Source of the DNA: Branchiostoma floridae
Taxonomy: Eukaryota; Chordata; Leptocardii; Amphioxiformes; Branchiostomatidae
Assembly (NCBI RefSeq): GCF_000003815.2
Contig: NC_049992.1
Coordinates: 15,299,525 to 15,363,524 of the forward strand
Reading direction: 5' to 3'
DNA: 64,000 nt
The notes under the pieces were generated by a model. It saw only the letters and a program-made list of their open reading frames with translations. It did not search any database and was not told where the DNA came from. The position numbers and the translations under genes are program-made. This document shows, piece by piece, positions 51,971-64,000 of the stretch (positions within the stretch are counted from its first letter, which is position 1; each line of letters opens with the position of its first letter).

Positions 51971-54180
51971 GTAAGGAATGGCACACACCTGAGCCTGCCT
52001 TACGGACAAGTCATTTATGATTTATGTGATGAAAATTATTTTACCGCTAGTAGTTTGCTATACGACAGAGTGTACAGTTTTAATATGATCTGCCTGTACG
52101 TCTAATGGATATGTTTATAGGTTTATTGTAAATTCTTGCCAAATGATATAAAAGGGGACGAACAAATAGTGTAGAACATAGCATGTGTCTACTCTAGTCT
52201 AAAAGCTAAGCATTCTATCTTAGAAAAAGCCCTCCAGATTGTAACGTAAAAAATTCACTTCTAACTTAGAAAACTCCAGATTATAACTTTGAAAGCGAAG
52301 AATCCTAAGTCAGCCTTTTAAATCTCTGTAACTGTAAGCCGTCTTACATGCATCGTTGGCATGGCGTAAAGCAAAGTGTATCCTTCATGATCAGGGTCAA
52401 AGTTCAATTCTACGTCAGGTAGTAGATATGACAGCCATGGGAGTTATATGTATATCTCAAGCTATTTAATTCTAATATCGGTATAAGTTCCACGCAAATG
52501 TATTCTTAACCGTTGAGAAATTTAGATTTTAAGATGGGGTTGTCAAAAACAGGGCGTTACCAACGAACGTCGACTAAATGTGTTATTTACCCAGGGCGGG
52601 CCCTCAACGAGTCGTGTTGTCACCCAGAAACAGGCGTGCCCTGTAACGTAAAGGGTAAGAAAACATACGGTTGGACATTGGAACAATAATACAAAAAAGT
52701 ATGACTTGTGAACTCCTCTTTAATTTGTCCTGCAATAGTCTAGTTTTTGTGTAGGTATACTTTGGAAGACGAAGGTCAAGGTCAACTTTGGTCCCTTGGT
52801 CCCTGACGTCCTTCTAACACTAGTATTTTGTCGTGAAATGATCTACTTAGAGGTCAGTAAGTCAACAGAAATACCTTTTTTTCCACCCTAGAAAGCTATG
52901 TTGAAAAGTTTTTACTTACGTCACATGTACGGCATTGCTGTGCCTAGCAACAGGCGATTTGCACAATGCACACTGTTCGCAGTAATTTTGGTGTATACAT
53001 GTATGGAAAAAAATAGTGATAGCTATGACAAGCGAACATGACTTTACAGACAGAACCTTTAATAACGTTTCTTATAATATAAGTTGCATTATTCAAAGAC
53101 ATTTTAGCATATATTTTAGCATGATTAGCATGTACGTCATTTGTACGTTTCAGGAATTGGACTATAGGTGTTCTGGGACAACTGAGAACGGGTTTACGCT
53201 CCGCAGAGGGAAAATCGAGCCACAGCTAACTGCAGTCTACAGTCATCCGTCTTTCTGAGGACCTGTCAAATGCACGCCACGCCACAATGATGTGTAATGT
53301 TATATGCAACACAAAATCCACTGGTATAAAAGTGAAACGCAACTTCAAAAACTTCAGAGTCAAGATTGAACTTGAATTACAATCAAACTAAAAAAAATCA
53401 CAGTTTCGAAGCAAATGAACTAGATATTGTTTTACAGAGGATTGACAACAAATGTTTCATAAAAAAAGTTTGTAAAATAGTTAACAGATGCTATAGATGT
53501 GTTGTACATATTTTTGATAAAGATATATTTCCCATAGTACAATTTGAAACGTTAGTCTGTGTGTTTGTATCAAAGCCACACAGGCATTCGAACGTAACCC
53601 ACAAAGCTATTATTGCTGGGACGCTGCACAGTTTATGTGGTCATGAAAAGCTAATTTGTTTTGTTGTGTTTGTGTGTATCCATGACTAAACGAGTTGACC
53701 TAAATCAACCCAATACTTCAAAGTGCACAAGGTCGATGTTCTAATAGGTCTGCAACATAATGAAAGATTTAGCTGATTAGTTTATTTGTAGTTTAACATA
53801 TCCATACAGAAGGTGGACATGTGCCGAACTGTTTTCTGACTTAAGATGAAGTTTTGTTAATAAAGTTTGTGTCTAAGGACTTAGTGGAGCCAACAGACAT
53901 CGTTTCTTCATGCCTAAATAGTAAAGAATCACATGTGTTACTGCCGAGCATTTACTCATCTGTTTCGAGCACAAATGTACTACAAAAAGATGTGCCTCCT
54001 CTACTTTGTGTACATTTATTCTCCATGCAGACGTTTCGATCGAGGGGTGGGGGTGGTAGTAATGGTCGCGACTTTTTCTTCTTCCTCTCTCCATATAGCC
54101 ATTCGATGACTACCTTCTTACATTCGCTGCTCTGGGTGCATTTTCATCGCAACGACTCTTAGGAGTCGCGGAGAAATCGT
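51971..54180. other. Intergenic, no gene established
   Basis: A plus-strand frame of 107 codons (53366-53689) and one of 102 codons (53854-54162) show no domain and no codon-usage support by eye. A short piece of the 12800-type repeat lies at 52755-52815. Confidence 0.4.
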
Positions 54181-54182
54181 CT

Positions 54183-54270
54183 TTTATTACACCATTAACT
54201 CCCCGACCGAAACCTCTGCTTTGAGAAAACGTTAACATCTGTCGGCTGTTTGTTTTGTGTGAATAATGCT
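54183..54270. promoter_or_regulatory. Candidate regulatory block, copy 5 (partial)
   Basis: TTATTACACCATTAACTCCCCGACCG and AACGTTAACATCTGTCGGCTG correspond to AATTACCCCCATTAACTGCCCGACAC and part of the AATTAACACGTCAG region of copies 2 and 3. It is short and weak. A fainter echo is at 63434-63500 (GGGAGGGGCAGAAACGG, GCAAACATCTGTCG). Confidence 0.3.
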
Positions 54271-56337
54271 GCTGACGACGTACTCATTTGTTGAAATTAA
54301 TGCTAGTTTGTTCATATTCTTTATCAAGCAGTTTTATTGTCTTTCTGTATCGGATCACCTCTGTCACAAATAAGATGTCCCCTAAGCTGTCACAAATAAG
54401 TTAATATATTGTTGTTGTTGCAAACGCGATGCGTGGATCATTTTGTTGGATGTGGTGTTTTTCCTTGTAAGAAGCTCTGTGACTCAGTCATCCCTCACGT
54501 TGTCGCATGTCTGTTAGGTACTGTCGTGTGTATGTTAACCACTGGGGAAAGAAGTTGTCCATCAAAATTGAAAAAGATAGATATCCAGTAGTGATAGACC
54601 AAAATATGTTCAATAGATAAGCTGAAAAGAAGACACCCCCCTCTCCAAACGCTTTTTCCTGACAGTCCTGAAAACGTAAAGTCGTCTTTCCTTACACACT
54701 TCAAGGGATCCTATGTTTCAATCTTGATGCCGAGTGCCAACGTGGGAGGTGTATCTTTCTTCATGTGTATTTTAGCGGCTGATCTGCAGTGGCAACATGG
54801 AAGAAAAGATACGAACATCAGCAAATTCCACCTGTTGTTCGTCCCTACATGGTCTATTTCCCGTGGCTAATGTACGGCTCCTAATCTTTCCTAACCCACG
54901 CGAAGGGAGGGCAGGTCATGGCTTATCAATCTTTTCTGCCTTTGTGGCGCTAATCTTTCCAGCACACAGCTAGCTTCTAATCCGGCATTGCGAGACCTTT
55001 CGGACAGGGCAAACCCGCGCCATCTTGTTTCCATGACGTCATGATGACGTACCGTCTCCATAGAAGACTTCAGTACGTTCAAGTGACCTTTTCATGGTCT
55101 ATTTGCCCATCAGTGTACTTGATCTGTATCACTCGAACCATAGATGACAAGAAGCGATAGCAAAGGTGTATATGGAGCCCACGCCACACCGTATGAATGA
55201 TATCTGTTTTTTCTTCAAACAACTGTGCCTGTCAGACGAAATAGGCGTGAAATCCCCACACGCGTCTTTCCGGTCCTTCAGAAGACACGTGCAGTGACGA
55301 TAGGTAAACACTAGGCGTCGTGGCGGGACAGGTAGAAATTTATATCCGTTACGTGTAAGTACTCGAAGGTATGCACAGGCGATCAGAAATCTATACCTTG
55401 GAAGTATGCCTAAATGTCGAAGCAAACGTTATGATAAATCTCTTCATTGTCACTGACGAAAGATAGTTGATGCGACCTAGTACATGAAACGTCTGGCCGT
55501 TTCCAAAATCATATTCAGTTACTTGAGTTACTAGTACTCCTTTTTGGCAAATGTTACGGTGCCTTCAATATTTGCTTCCCAGGCTAGGATGGGGTGTGCC
55601 AGTGTACGTGTTGGCAAAATAATTATTTCCTAAAGAAATAAAATCTTCCAGCTTCTGTGTGTGAAAAATGTGAATATTTCCAATAGGCTTTTAAATTTCA
55701 TATCCAAGTGTGCCCACCACCAGTGCACCCCTCTCCCATCCTCTCTGTTCTGTTACGCCTGCGGTGAAAACCACTTGTTGTTGCAAAGACGTAGGAGTAT
55801 GACAAGATCTGACAAGAGCTCTCTCGACACAGGTTCTCAGTTTGTTCAGCTAAGTGGTCTCCACACCTGGCTGGAAGTCTTTAAGGAGGCACTCTTTCGC
55901 CATGCTCCATTTCAAGCAGGATTAAGATCTGCACTTTCCTTTTACACTGTACATCTTCCTACGTAAACAAGTAGCCTTCTTGGTAAACACTTTATTTTCA
56001 AGAACCATCAACGCTCTCTTAATTTACAAGCCTTTATTTCATATATGTCATACGTCCATAGGCTAGAATATATTATAGCAAAAAGGATGGATAAGATAAA
56101 GGAACACATTGGTAAATGGGGAAAAATAGCTTTATCGTTAAAACAGTGAATAGTGAATAACATATATACAACTTATCATTTCCTTGTTATATACAAATGT
56201 GTACACTGCTGTTTTTCTGGCTTTATTTATCTTTTGTGTACCACATGTCCTTTCAGTATTATTGCTCTATGTATGATATGTGTACCTTGTGTTTGAAAAA
56301 TCAATAATAATAAAAATAAAAAAAACAAAAACAAATA
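54271..56337. other. Intergenic, no gene seen
   Basis: No recognisable coding domain, RNA or repeat. Confidence 0.4.
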
Positions 56338-56415
56338 GCCTGGATACCAGACCCCATCCAGACCTAAAGAAAATATCTATATTTCTGAAGTAGGGCTGGG
56401 GTCTGGTATCCAAGC
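56338..56415. mobile_element. Hairpin MITE, TAGCCTGGATACCAGAC termini
   Basis: TAGCCTGGATACCAGACCCC and GGGGTCTGGTATCCAAGC are inverted arms around an AT-rich loop. Its termini match the 7360-7461 hairpin. Confidence 0.65.
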
Positions 56416-57821
56416 GGAGACCCTAGCTGTTACACAAAGGCTACTCCCCTCCCCATGATGCTTTCAAATGTTACCACTAGGTCACCTTAATCCGTAGGGT
56501 ATCCTTTATTCGTTGTTGTAAAAAAAACTGGGTATTTAGATATTTCAGGTCAACGACGTATCATAACTAGCGTTACATATTGAACATGATTATTATGTAC
56601 AAGCAATATAGTATATTTTCACAGTTACAAGCAGTTACACTTAATCAGAAAAATCAGATGCATATGTGTTATTAGAACACTCAATTCGACACACCTTTCT
56701 CATATATTGTACATGTACAACTTTGTTATATGTATGTACATGGAGCACACAAGATTTGTTTCCGGAACTCTGTCTAAAATGTCATTTTGATATGAGCAAT
56801 ATGATAATGAACATCTTCTACAAATGCCCTTGCTACACCACTTATGGAAACATAAATGCAAAATCTGTCACATAGAACGAAGTTAAATGAAAATTTACGA
56901 TAGATTGGCAATACAACGACACATCTTTAATCGAGTTCCTATAGCAATTATATCGTATATTTACGCGATAGTTAACCACTGTGAAATGAATTTGAAACAT
57001 CAGTACACTCAATAAGGAAGGAATCTAATTATACAGTAAATCTATCTGATGCGTATGTAGACAACAAAGCCCGTCATTTGTGGAGAGCCTTAGCGCCTTG
57101 GAGCGAGGCTAACCCGTGCAGATGCTGCAGAAAGATGCTTGGGCACTTTTGTTGGGAAATATAATCCAATTTCATGGTGCGGATAACGGCGTACGTGGGG
57201 CTTGGTCGGCTGTAATCCCACAATTGTCAGGAAATGTTTTGTGCTAGCTTAATAGTCTCCCTGTTCAATGAATACTTATCATCAACACTGAGAACAATAC
57301 CAACTCGGACAATACAGTTGAATTTAAACAGTATTTCATAAGGTAGTGTTTATCTATTACTGCAGAGAAAATATGTGTCGAACGTTAATAATGTAACGAT
57401 GCTTGGCATATGAAAACTGAATATCTTAAGCTTGTCTGTGTTTTAAAAATTGATGAAAGGAATGAATAGAAGATGTGGTCGTATCCATTCACTGAAATAT
57501 TCATTCAAAAGATACTTAGTTGAGCTTAATTAGTTGTATGGTTGTTGAAAACGACTGAGTATCTATTGATCTCTAGTTCACGTTATGGAATATATTTGTA
57601 GATATGGCGGTACCCATTCATTCATACACTCATTCATTTGCTTCGGTGGTCAATTCATTAACTCATACATTCAATTTAGACTACACAGGACTAACTCAAA
57701 TGTTGTTGTATTCATGCGTGTTTGGTTCAGAGAAGGAGAAACCACACAATAAATGATATTGTGGTAAGTGTCTAACCAAACGTTGACGACGACATAAACA
57801 ACTAGAGTTCAACGAACACAT
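56416..57821. other. Intergenic, AT-rich
   Basis: Nothing recognised. Confidence 0.4.
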
Positions 57822-58834
57822 ACCTTTGCCAAATAAACCAGGTTTGTTATGTAGAATGATGTCTGTAGACATAAATGTGTTACTCATTACATTTTATTTT
57901 ATATGCCTGGAGTTGGTTCATAACATTTCGCCATTGCTTATGCAAATTAGATCCCTATGCAGATTAGATTTACATAATAATATTAAATTGTATCAAGCAT
58001 CATTTGCATAATAAATGTGTATTGATATTTCCTTCATTCTTAGCTAAAAATGTGACAAGTTTGAAAGTCCTATAAGGAATGCAGTGGATTTACAAACTTT
58101 TCTCATTAATTATGCAAATTAGCAGTCGATTTGCATAATTATAATTCCATCATGTAAGTCTTCCCTTTGGCTATCTACATACCAAAAACCATGACGATCC
58201 GTCAACACGTTTATATTTTCTCATTAATTATGCAAATTAGGCCGCCATTTGCATAATTAATATGCATTGATATTTCTCTCTTCCTCATCTATATATGTGA
58301 CAAGTTTAAAAGTCCTATCATGAAATGCAGTGGATTTATAAACTTTCCTCATTAATTATGCAAATTAGTTGCTGATTTGCATAATTGGTATTCCATTGTG
58401 TACATTGTTACTTGGGCTATCTACATACCAAAAACCATGACGATCCATCAACACGTTCTCGAGTTATTCTCGTCCAAAGTTTGAAAGGAAATCGGCGACT
58501 GCAGTTCCAAACAAACCGCTAGGGGGTCCAAACTTAAAGCACTTACTCTCTGCACCAAGGGCTATCTACCACTCAAAAATCATAACCACAGCAGGTCCAG
58601 AACACGAGATAAAAAAAATTGAGGTTTTGCTGCAGTACCTTAGCAAGCCGCTAGGGGGCCCATTATCGAACTTGACCTTCGTTTTCCCGACCCCTACCCA
58701 CCTACCAAATATTATTGGGATCCATCAAAGGCTTCTTGAGTTATACTGTTAACACACAGACAGACAGACAGACAGACAGACACACAGACTCACAAGCCTA
58801 AAACATAACCTTAGCCATTCTGGCAAAGGTAATT
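57822..58834. mobile_element. DNA element with TACCTTTGCCA termini and internal tandem units
   Basis: The left end ATACCTTTGCCAAATAA and the right end TTCTGGCAAAGGTAATTA are short inverted repeats. The left interior holds four units of TCATTAATTATGCAAATTAG...ATTTGCATAATTAAT alternating with AAGTTTGAAAGTCCTAT or ACCAAAAACCATGACGATCC. The right interior has AACCGCTAGGGGGTCC / AGCCGCTAGGGGGCCC and a (CAGA)n run. No transposase frame. The terminal 110 bp occur alone, inverted, at 7921-8027. Confidence 0.6.
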
Positions 58835-59759
58835 ATGGTTGATAGTCCTTAACAGGATCGGTTCTGCTCGGAACGGATCGTCGCCACAAGATGTCCCGAT
58901 TTCTCTTTAACCGTGTCCCCTCGGAAGCGCGGGATCACCCTGCAATGATCATCCACTAAATACACACAAACGCATGGACACAGCAAATCCACACGGCGAA
59001 GGAAACTTGACAACTTAACGAAGACGAAACGCACCTGGCCTTTAACAAAAGACTTTTTTTCAAGTAACTGTACATGTAAAGGAAACACTTACAAAACTTT
59101 TGAGATATTATTCAAACAGGGAGCTGAAAACAGACAGATTTGCCCTGTTTTGCAGTACAGGGTATGTTTTCTCTAGTCATCATCAGAAAAATTAACTTTG
59201 TAGAGATGAAAACCAACTCCGTATCGCTTTGTTGTTACTCAACAAAAATCGGCATGAATAAGAGCGATATCATAGCGACGTAATCGTAGTCACACCGTGT
59301 CACGGTAGTGTGTGTTTGTTAAGTTGTAAAAAGTGGCCTGTCAGTCAGTCATAGTCATACGATATGTATTACACTTTACAGCACCGTTGAAACACAGAAA
59401 CATGTGTATTTACAATGATAATTCAATGATAACGTGACTTTCTTCCAACGCAAAGGTACCGGTATACATAGATAAATTTTTCAACGACCAGTTGCCTACT
59501 TCAGGATCAATACTGATGACCAATCACTTCATCACGTTCTGAAGTATGATTGGTCATTGGTCAGATGAGCTTCTATGATAGATAGAAGCAAGTGTGAATC
59601 AAAAGAGTTCAGATAGATTTCTCCGGCAAAAAAAATTGTCTTCGAAGACGAACAATTGGTAAAGAAAATGTCATAGGAAACGTCATCAGCTGACTTCAGT
59701 GTAATGCAAAAGAATGTAGCAAACCACCAGAAGCACTGAAGAGATATGCATATCCGTGA

Positions 59760-59858
59760 TACTCTCCAAGCAGAAGTTGGATCGCGCAGAGAAGAGTGCC
59801 CGTGTAATTTTTCCGACTACTATTATATCTGCGCGATTCAACCTCTGCTTGGAGAGTA
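59760..59858. mobile_element. Short CTCCAAGCAGA-family MITE
   Basis: TACTCTCCAAGCAGAAGTTG to CAACCTCTGCTTGGAGAGTA, with extra inner pairing GATCGCGCAGA / TCTGCGCGATT. At 99 bp this is the smallest intact member in the window. Its flanks show no clear duplication. Confidence 0.78.
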
Positions 59859-62800
59859 TTTGTCTCAGACAACTGACGGATGGTTAGAACTCAATGTAAT
59901 ATACTGGAATGATTCGTTTTGTCTTGGTTTTTTGTACACTTCATCAAGGATCCACAAGTGCCCACCTGGCAGATCCAGCAAGACTGATAAACGATTAAAA
60001 AGGAAAGTACCATGAAAAATCGGCGTCCGGCTCGGAGCCGTTCACCGTGAAGAAAAACATTAAAAACCATATTTGGCAAATAAGACATCTGTCTCTTCTA
60101 TCTGTATCAGACACAGATGGGTGACGGTTCTGCAATCTGGGTCAAAGGAATTATTCCTAGTCAGTATCTTTTTTGAACCACTTTGGGAAAAATGAAGAAT
60201 CGTGTCTTCAAAGGGTGATCCATCAGGGAAATAACAAGCCCGACCTAACAGACAACCGTGACAACCAAGGTAACAGGATTAAGAACAGTTATAGATATTA
60301 AGGAAAATTACGGAAGATTATCTCATTGTTGTGGTCCAGGCCATTGGTCAGCGCAGGTCGCCGGGATGCTTCAGTGTGAAACAGGATTAGTGACCCCGGC
60401 TGTGACCCCAGGCGAGAGGGAGAATGGACTGTCCGGAGAACTGCCGCCCAAAGAAAACTGGCGCTTTTGTGGTAGATTCTGATGAGAGTGCAAGACGGAA
60501 GTTAATGATAAACATCTGTAGTGGATTTGTAAGATCGCCATTGCGGGTCCCCGCCGTGGAAACAATTTTCTTGGCTATAATACACCGTCCTAATGGGATC
60601 TCATTGTGTCGCACCTGAAAGGAAAGGAAAATAATCTTCCAACCCGTAATTTTGTCTTTAGGGTCTTTGAAACGAAAGCAAAGAAGATAGCAGGGTTTGC
60701 CAATTTGTGTTGAAAAAAGGAAGCACCTTCTGTTGTTGGTGGTTGTCAAATTGGTTAACGAACTTTAGAGACGTGTTTGAAGGAACGTAGATGTGACAAC
60801 GTAGAACTGGGTATTGTTGTCATTCTTAGCCGTCATACTAATGATCACTAGCAAGAGATTGATGTGCAGCAAGGACATAATTTGTGTGTGAAAATGTGGA
60901 CGATAACAAAGAAGTAGACTAATCATTCACACCTAATTGATTGTTACGAAACGAGTTATTAAAGACGAATTGTCTTTTAAGCGCAATAAAAAAATGTGTG
61001 TAATTGAGGAATGATAACTTCGTGCATCCTGCTCATGACATTGGTTCTTCTATAACAGAAAGTCTACGATCTGTAAAATAGACTCGTGGACTCGACCAGT
61101 GGACATAGGCCGTAGGTACACGTTATGACTATTCCGTAACTTCTGATTTTGTGTCGATTCGTTACAGTGTATCTCGTATCGTGAAGATGCGCACATGTCT
61201 GCATTCCTTGAAGGGCTTCCTTTGAGGAGGACACCCAACGAGCAAGTCTCGTAAGAAACTATCTTTCAGTAAGGTGCCGGTTTTCACAAGTGTGGTTCTG
61301 TGGACGGTCATGACGCCATATGGCGACGCGACATTCTTCTCCGTACGTCTCTGGTCCCCTACGTAAAGACAAAGGGAAGACATATTGTCTCCAACTCTCC
61401 TGTGTGATTCACGTACGGACAGGAGCGCCGTTATGTCCGAAGTCCCGCCGAGTTCTCGCACCTTTTCCCCATTTACCTCCCATGAGGAGACGGGTTGAGG
61501 AGCGTGTTTTATGTGGCGTTGATAATCAGATCGGATGGTCACTCCGTTCAAATGTCGATCAGACCGTAAACAGGTGAAGTGATTAATGTACAGACTCTAA
61601 ATTGTGTGTGTGTTAAGGGTAGGTAAGGTCAGATGGGAAGGTTGGTAGTTGTCCACATACATATGCTAATTGTCAACACAGTACCTTCAATTTCTGAATA
61701 GCACAGAAACTTCCGTCAATATTTTCGTCGCCATTTTCTCAAAAGGGCTCATTTAAGAAATTGAAAGAAGGATTCGAAACAAAATCAAGGGGCTCAAACT
61801 AACCACGAGTATGAAACTGACTGTGAGTGTGAAACAAGAGTAGAGTGAAGTTTCATGCCTTCGCTACTGACTAAAGATGCCACTATTGACAACCATTGTC
61901 GCTTTTCGTTCTAACGCGATGAAGACGCCTTAATAGATATCTGTGTAAGGGCAGGGAAAGTCTATAACATTTGTTCCCGCGTGTAAAGAAAACGACCCAG
62001 GACGAATCGATCGGGTGGATGCGGAAGCGACGTCTTGTGTCCATCGGGAAGATGAAAGTTGGACTAACGCGGAAAACGTGCGGAGGATGACACTTAACAA
62101 ATTGCCCATCTGCTGGATTTCTGCTGCGCTGTCTTCTTCAACAATGGCCGGATTCAAGACGCTTTATATCGGTATTCGATTCAAAGGAAAAGACGCCTAC
62201 GCTTTCATACAGAGAACGTGATAAAAACTCAAAATGCTGTTCAACTTCAAGTGGAGTTCGTTTTCTACCAAGCCTAAACAGCAGTGTTTTTGACACCGCA
62301 ACTTTGATGCAATTGTTTTTTTCAGTGGATGAACGGGTTGACTCCCTTGACGGGTTGGAAGGAAGGAAAAATAAAGAAAAACGGCATAAAACTATTTAAG
62401 CACAATCAGAGTTGCACCTTAAAAGAAGGAGACAAGTTGCATGTATGAATACAGTTACATGTATGAAAATTTTCAACGCACATCGTTGTCATTTATATGT
62501 ACTTTAAGATATAAGTACAGATACACCCAAAGTGCATTCATTATCTTTCATTCTTTGTAGCATAGCGTTCTTTCTTCACATCAAAGAGGTCGAACAATAG
62601 GACAAATCTTCGTGGTAAATCATGAACAGCCAGAGCAAATGGCCCATTTCTATACACAACAGAACGAGTCTGTTAACCGAGTGTATCTGCGGTGTTTAAA
62701 TGCTAAACTTCTCCTTTCATTGACATCTCTCGCTGACAGATATAAAGTGAGCGATTGTCGGCCCAACAATCTGACTGGTTCTTTTGCCTTTTCAATGAGA

Positions 62801-64000
62801 GGACATAACAAGTGAATGAATGACACCTCCGCGGTGGATCTTCTGTACTCGTTGTTGCCATATGGCAAAAGAAGCTATCTGAGACAACACAGCACAGGCA
62901 TAAAACACTAGATCATTGGTAAGATCTTGGTAAGACTTGCACTCGCGATTTTTTCCTTACATTCATCTCCGGAAAGAAATAACTGCCTTCTTTGGCCATA
63001 TGACAGACTCTTGCTCCTCATAGTGCAACCAATCCGAGCAAATGTTGTGAGGGAAAATCGTATGCTTGTTTGTCAAGAAACTGGGTAGGTAGAAGCGTTT
63101 TCTAATCAGATTTTCCCACTTTATATACATCTGCTCGGAGAGTTTCTCATCACATACGACACATTTCTGACGTCCCAGCACGCTTTGCGAAACAAATTCG
63201 TCACAATCAGACGATAAAAACGGTCAACTTTCACGTATTTAAAAACGTGATAACTTTCTCACAGAAAGAACAGTCTTTTAATGTCTAATCCATCACCACT
63301 GTCACTCGTACTAAGCTGTGAACATATTCAGAAGTTCATTATTGGATTTACTGTAGTAAATTAGCGAGTGCCCGACAAGTACCTCTTGAGCGCCTCATGA
63401 GAGCGTCCCGCCAGAATGGGATGACAGGAAAGGGAGGGGCAGAAACGGTGTTAATTTGATGGTTTTGTTCGAGTTAGCAAACATCTGTCGAAACTGAATT
63501 AGCGCTGGAGTTCAATGGCATTCGTGTGCAGCGTTATACTGCGAAATGTCACAATACATTTATGTATTACTAACCTACTGGGAGATGTTTCCTCAAGATT
63601 CGTTTCAGTTTACGGAACGGGGAAGTCCAGACAAGCTTCAAAGTTTATGATGAACCAATACTCTTGTTTATAGCCTCCTTACCGCCACACGCCACAGGTA
63701 TATACAAGAAGTTACAAACATAGTGGCGTTTTTGTACTTTTCTAGTTATGGTTCATTTCAGAGATATAAAGACCAAGTAGAATCAAGGAGCTTTTATCAA
63801 AGCTCCTTGGTAGAATTGAATATGCGAATCCTTGGCCTGACTTCGCGAAAACTTGCCAGCTGTTATCCTGTTATGTAGGTGGAGGAAACACAGTACAAAA
63901 CCGCTGTATGAAACCGGACCCGGTATCAAGTGACACGTTCCCTGTCCAGTAAGATGAAAGACGGGGTTCTGAAGAGCCTCCATGTTGAGGTTTTGTTCGC
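59859..64000. other. Intergenic, no gene established
   Basis: Several frames of 60-129 codons occur on both strands, none with a domain I know. A hairpin at 63784-63811 (CAAGGAGCTTTTATCAAAGCTCCTTG, shown here as arms CAAGGAGCTTT and AAAGCTCCTTG) matches the one at 26583. Confidence 0.4.

Noticed and set aside
51472-51984. Minus-strand frame of 170 codons opposite the His-rich candidate
   Set aside because: Low-complexity Cys/Ser/Ala stretches arise from the complement of His/Lys codon runs. The plus-strand frame has the better start context and a splice donor.

Overview
The window looks like nuclear DNA of an invertebrate chordate, most probably an amphioxus (Branchiostoma). The reasons are intron-bearing animal genes with GT/AG splice sites (alpha-carbonic anhydrases and a Hairy/HES repressor ending in WRPW), a eukaryotic tRNA-Phe without encoded CCA, a 5S rRNA-derived SINE, tRNA-derived SINEs, two kinds of LINE and a dense load of small inverted-repeat DNA transposons. 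The species is an inference; no database was searched. There are no operons, CRISPR arrays or other prokaryotic features.

Region by region. 0-13 kb holds two minus-strand secreted alpha-carbonic anhydrase genes arranged head to tail. One is complete in eight coding exons (9609-12527; 321 codons before the stop). The other enters from beyond the left edge and shows only its signal-peptide exon (4601-4664) and its short second exon (340-369). 13-28 kb is a transposon graveyard: LINE remnants, a large LINE ORF nested in other elements, a mariner-like palindrome, and several MITE families with visible target-site duplications. 28-33 kb holds a 42-bp minisatellite, an ORF for a herpes-tegument-type (C76-like) cysteine protease domain as found in large animal mobile elements, a roughly 162-bp diverged satellite, and a direct duplication with promoter-like sequence. 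35.6-37.3 kb is a compact HES/Hairy gene (minus strand, two coding exons, 271 aa) with TATA, CCAAT, CACGTG and Su(H)/CSL-like sites. 38-39.2 kb contains promoter-like fragments (CACGTG followed by an ATGGCGG start), one inside a large hAT-like inverted repeat. A tRNA-Phe gene lies at 39.4 kb.

39.5-64 kb is almost gene-free. It contains one small candidate gene (51684-51962, a His/Cys-rich protein with a myristoylation-type N terminus). Its most notable content is a set of repeated non-coding blocks (near 41.7, 44.96, 47.3, 49.8 and 54.2 kb, plus a separate pair at 42.4 and 46.0 kb). These retain long nearly identical cores while the sequence between them has diverged. Because HES is transcribed leftward, all of this lies upstream of HES, and the blocks are candidate duplicated enhancers. 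A MITE family with CTCCAAGCAGA termini and 9-bp target duplications recurs from one end of the window to the other.

Functionally, the carbonic anhydrases would act outside the cell in CO2/bicarbonate exchange, and HES would be a Notch-responsive nuclear repressor. The remainder is mostly mobile or regulatory DNA.
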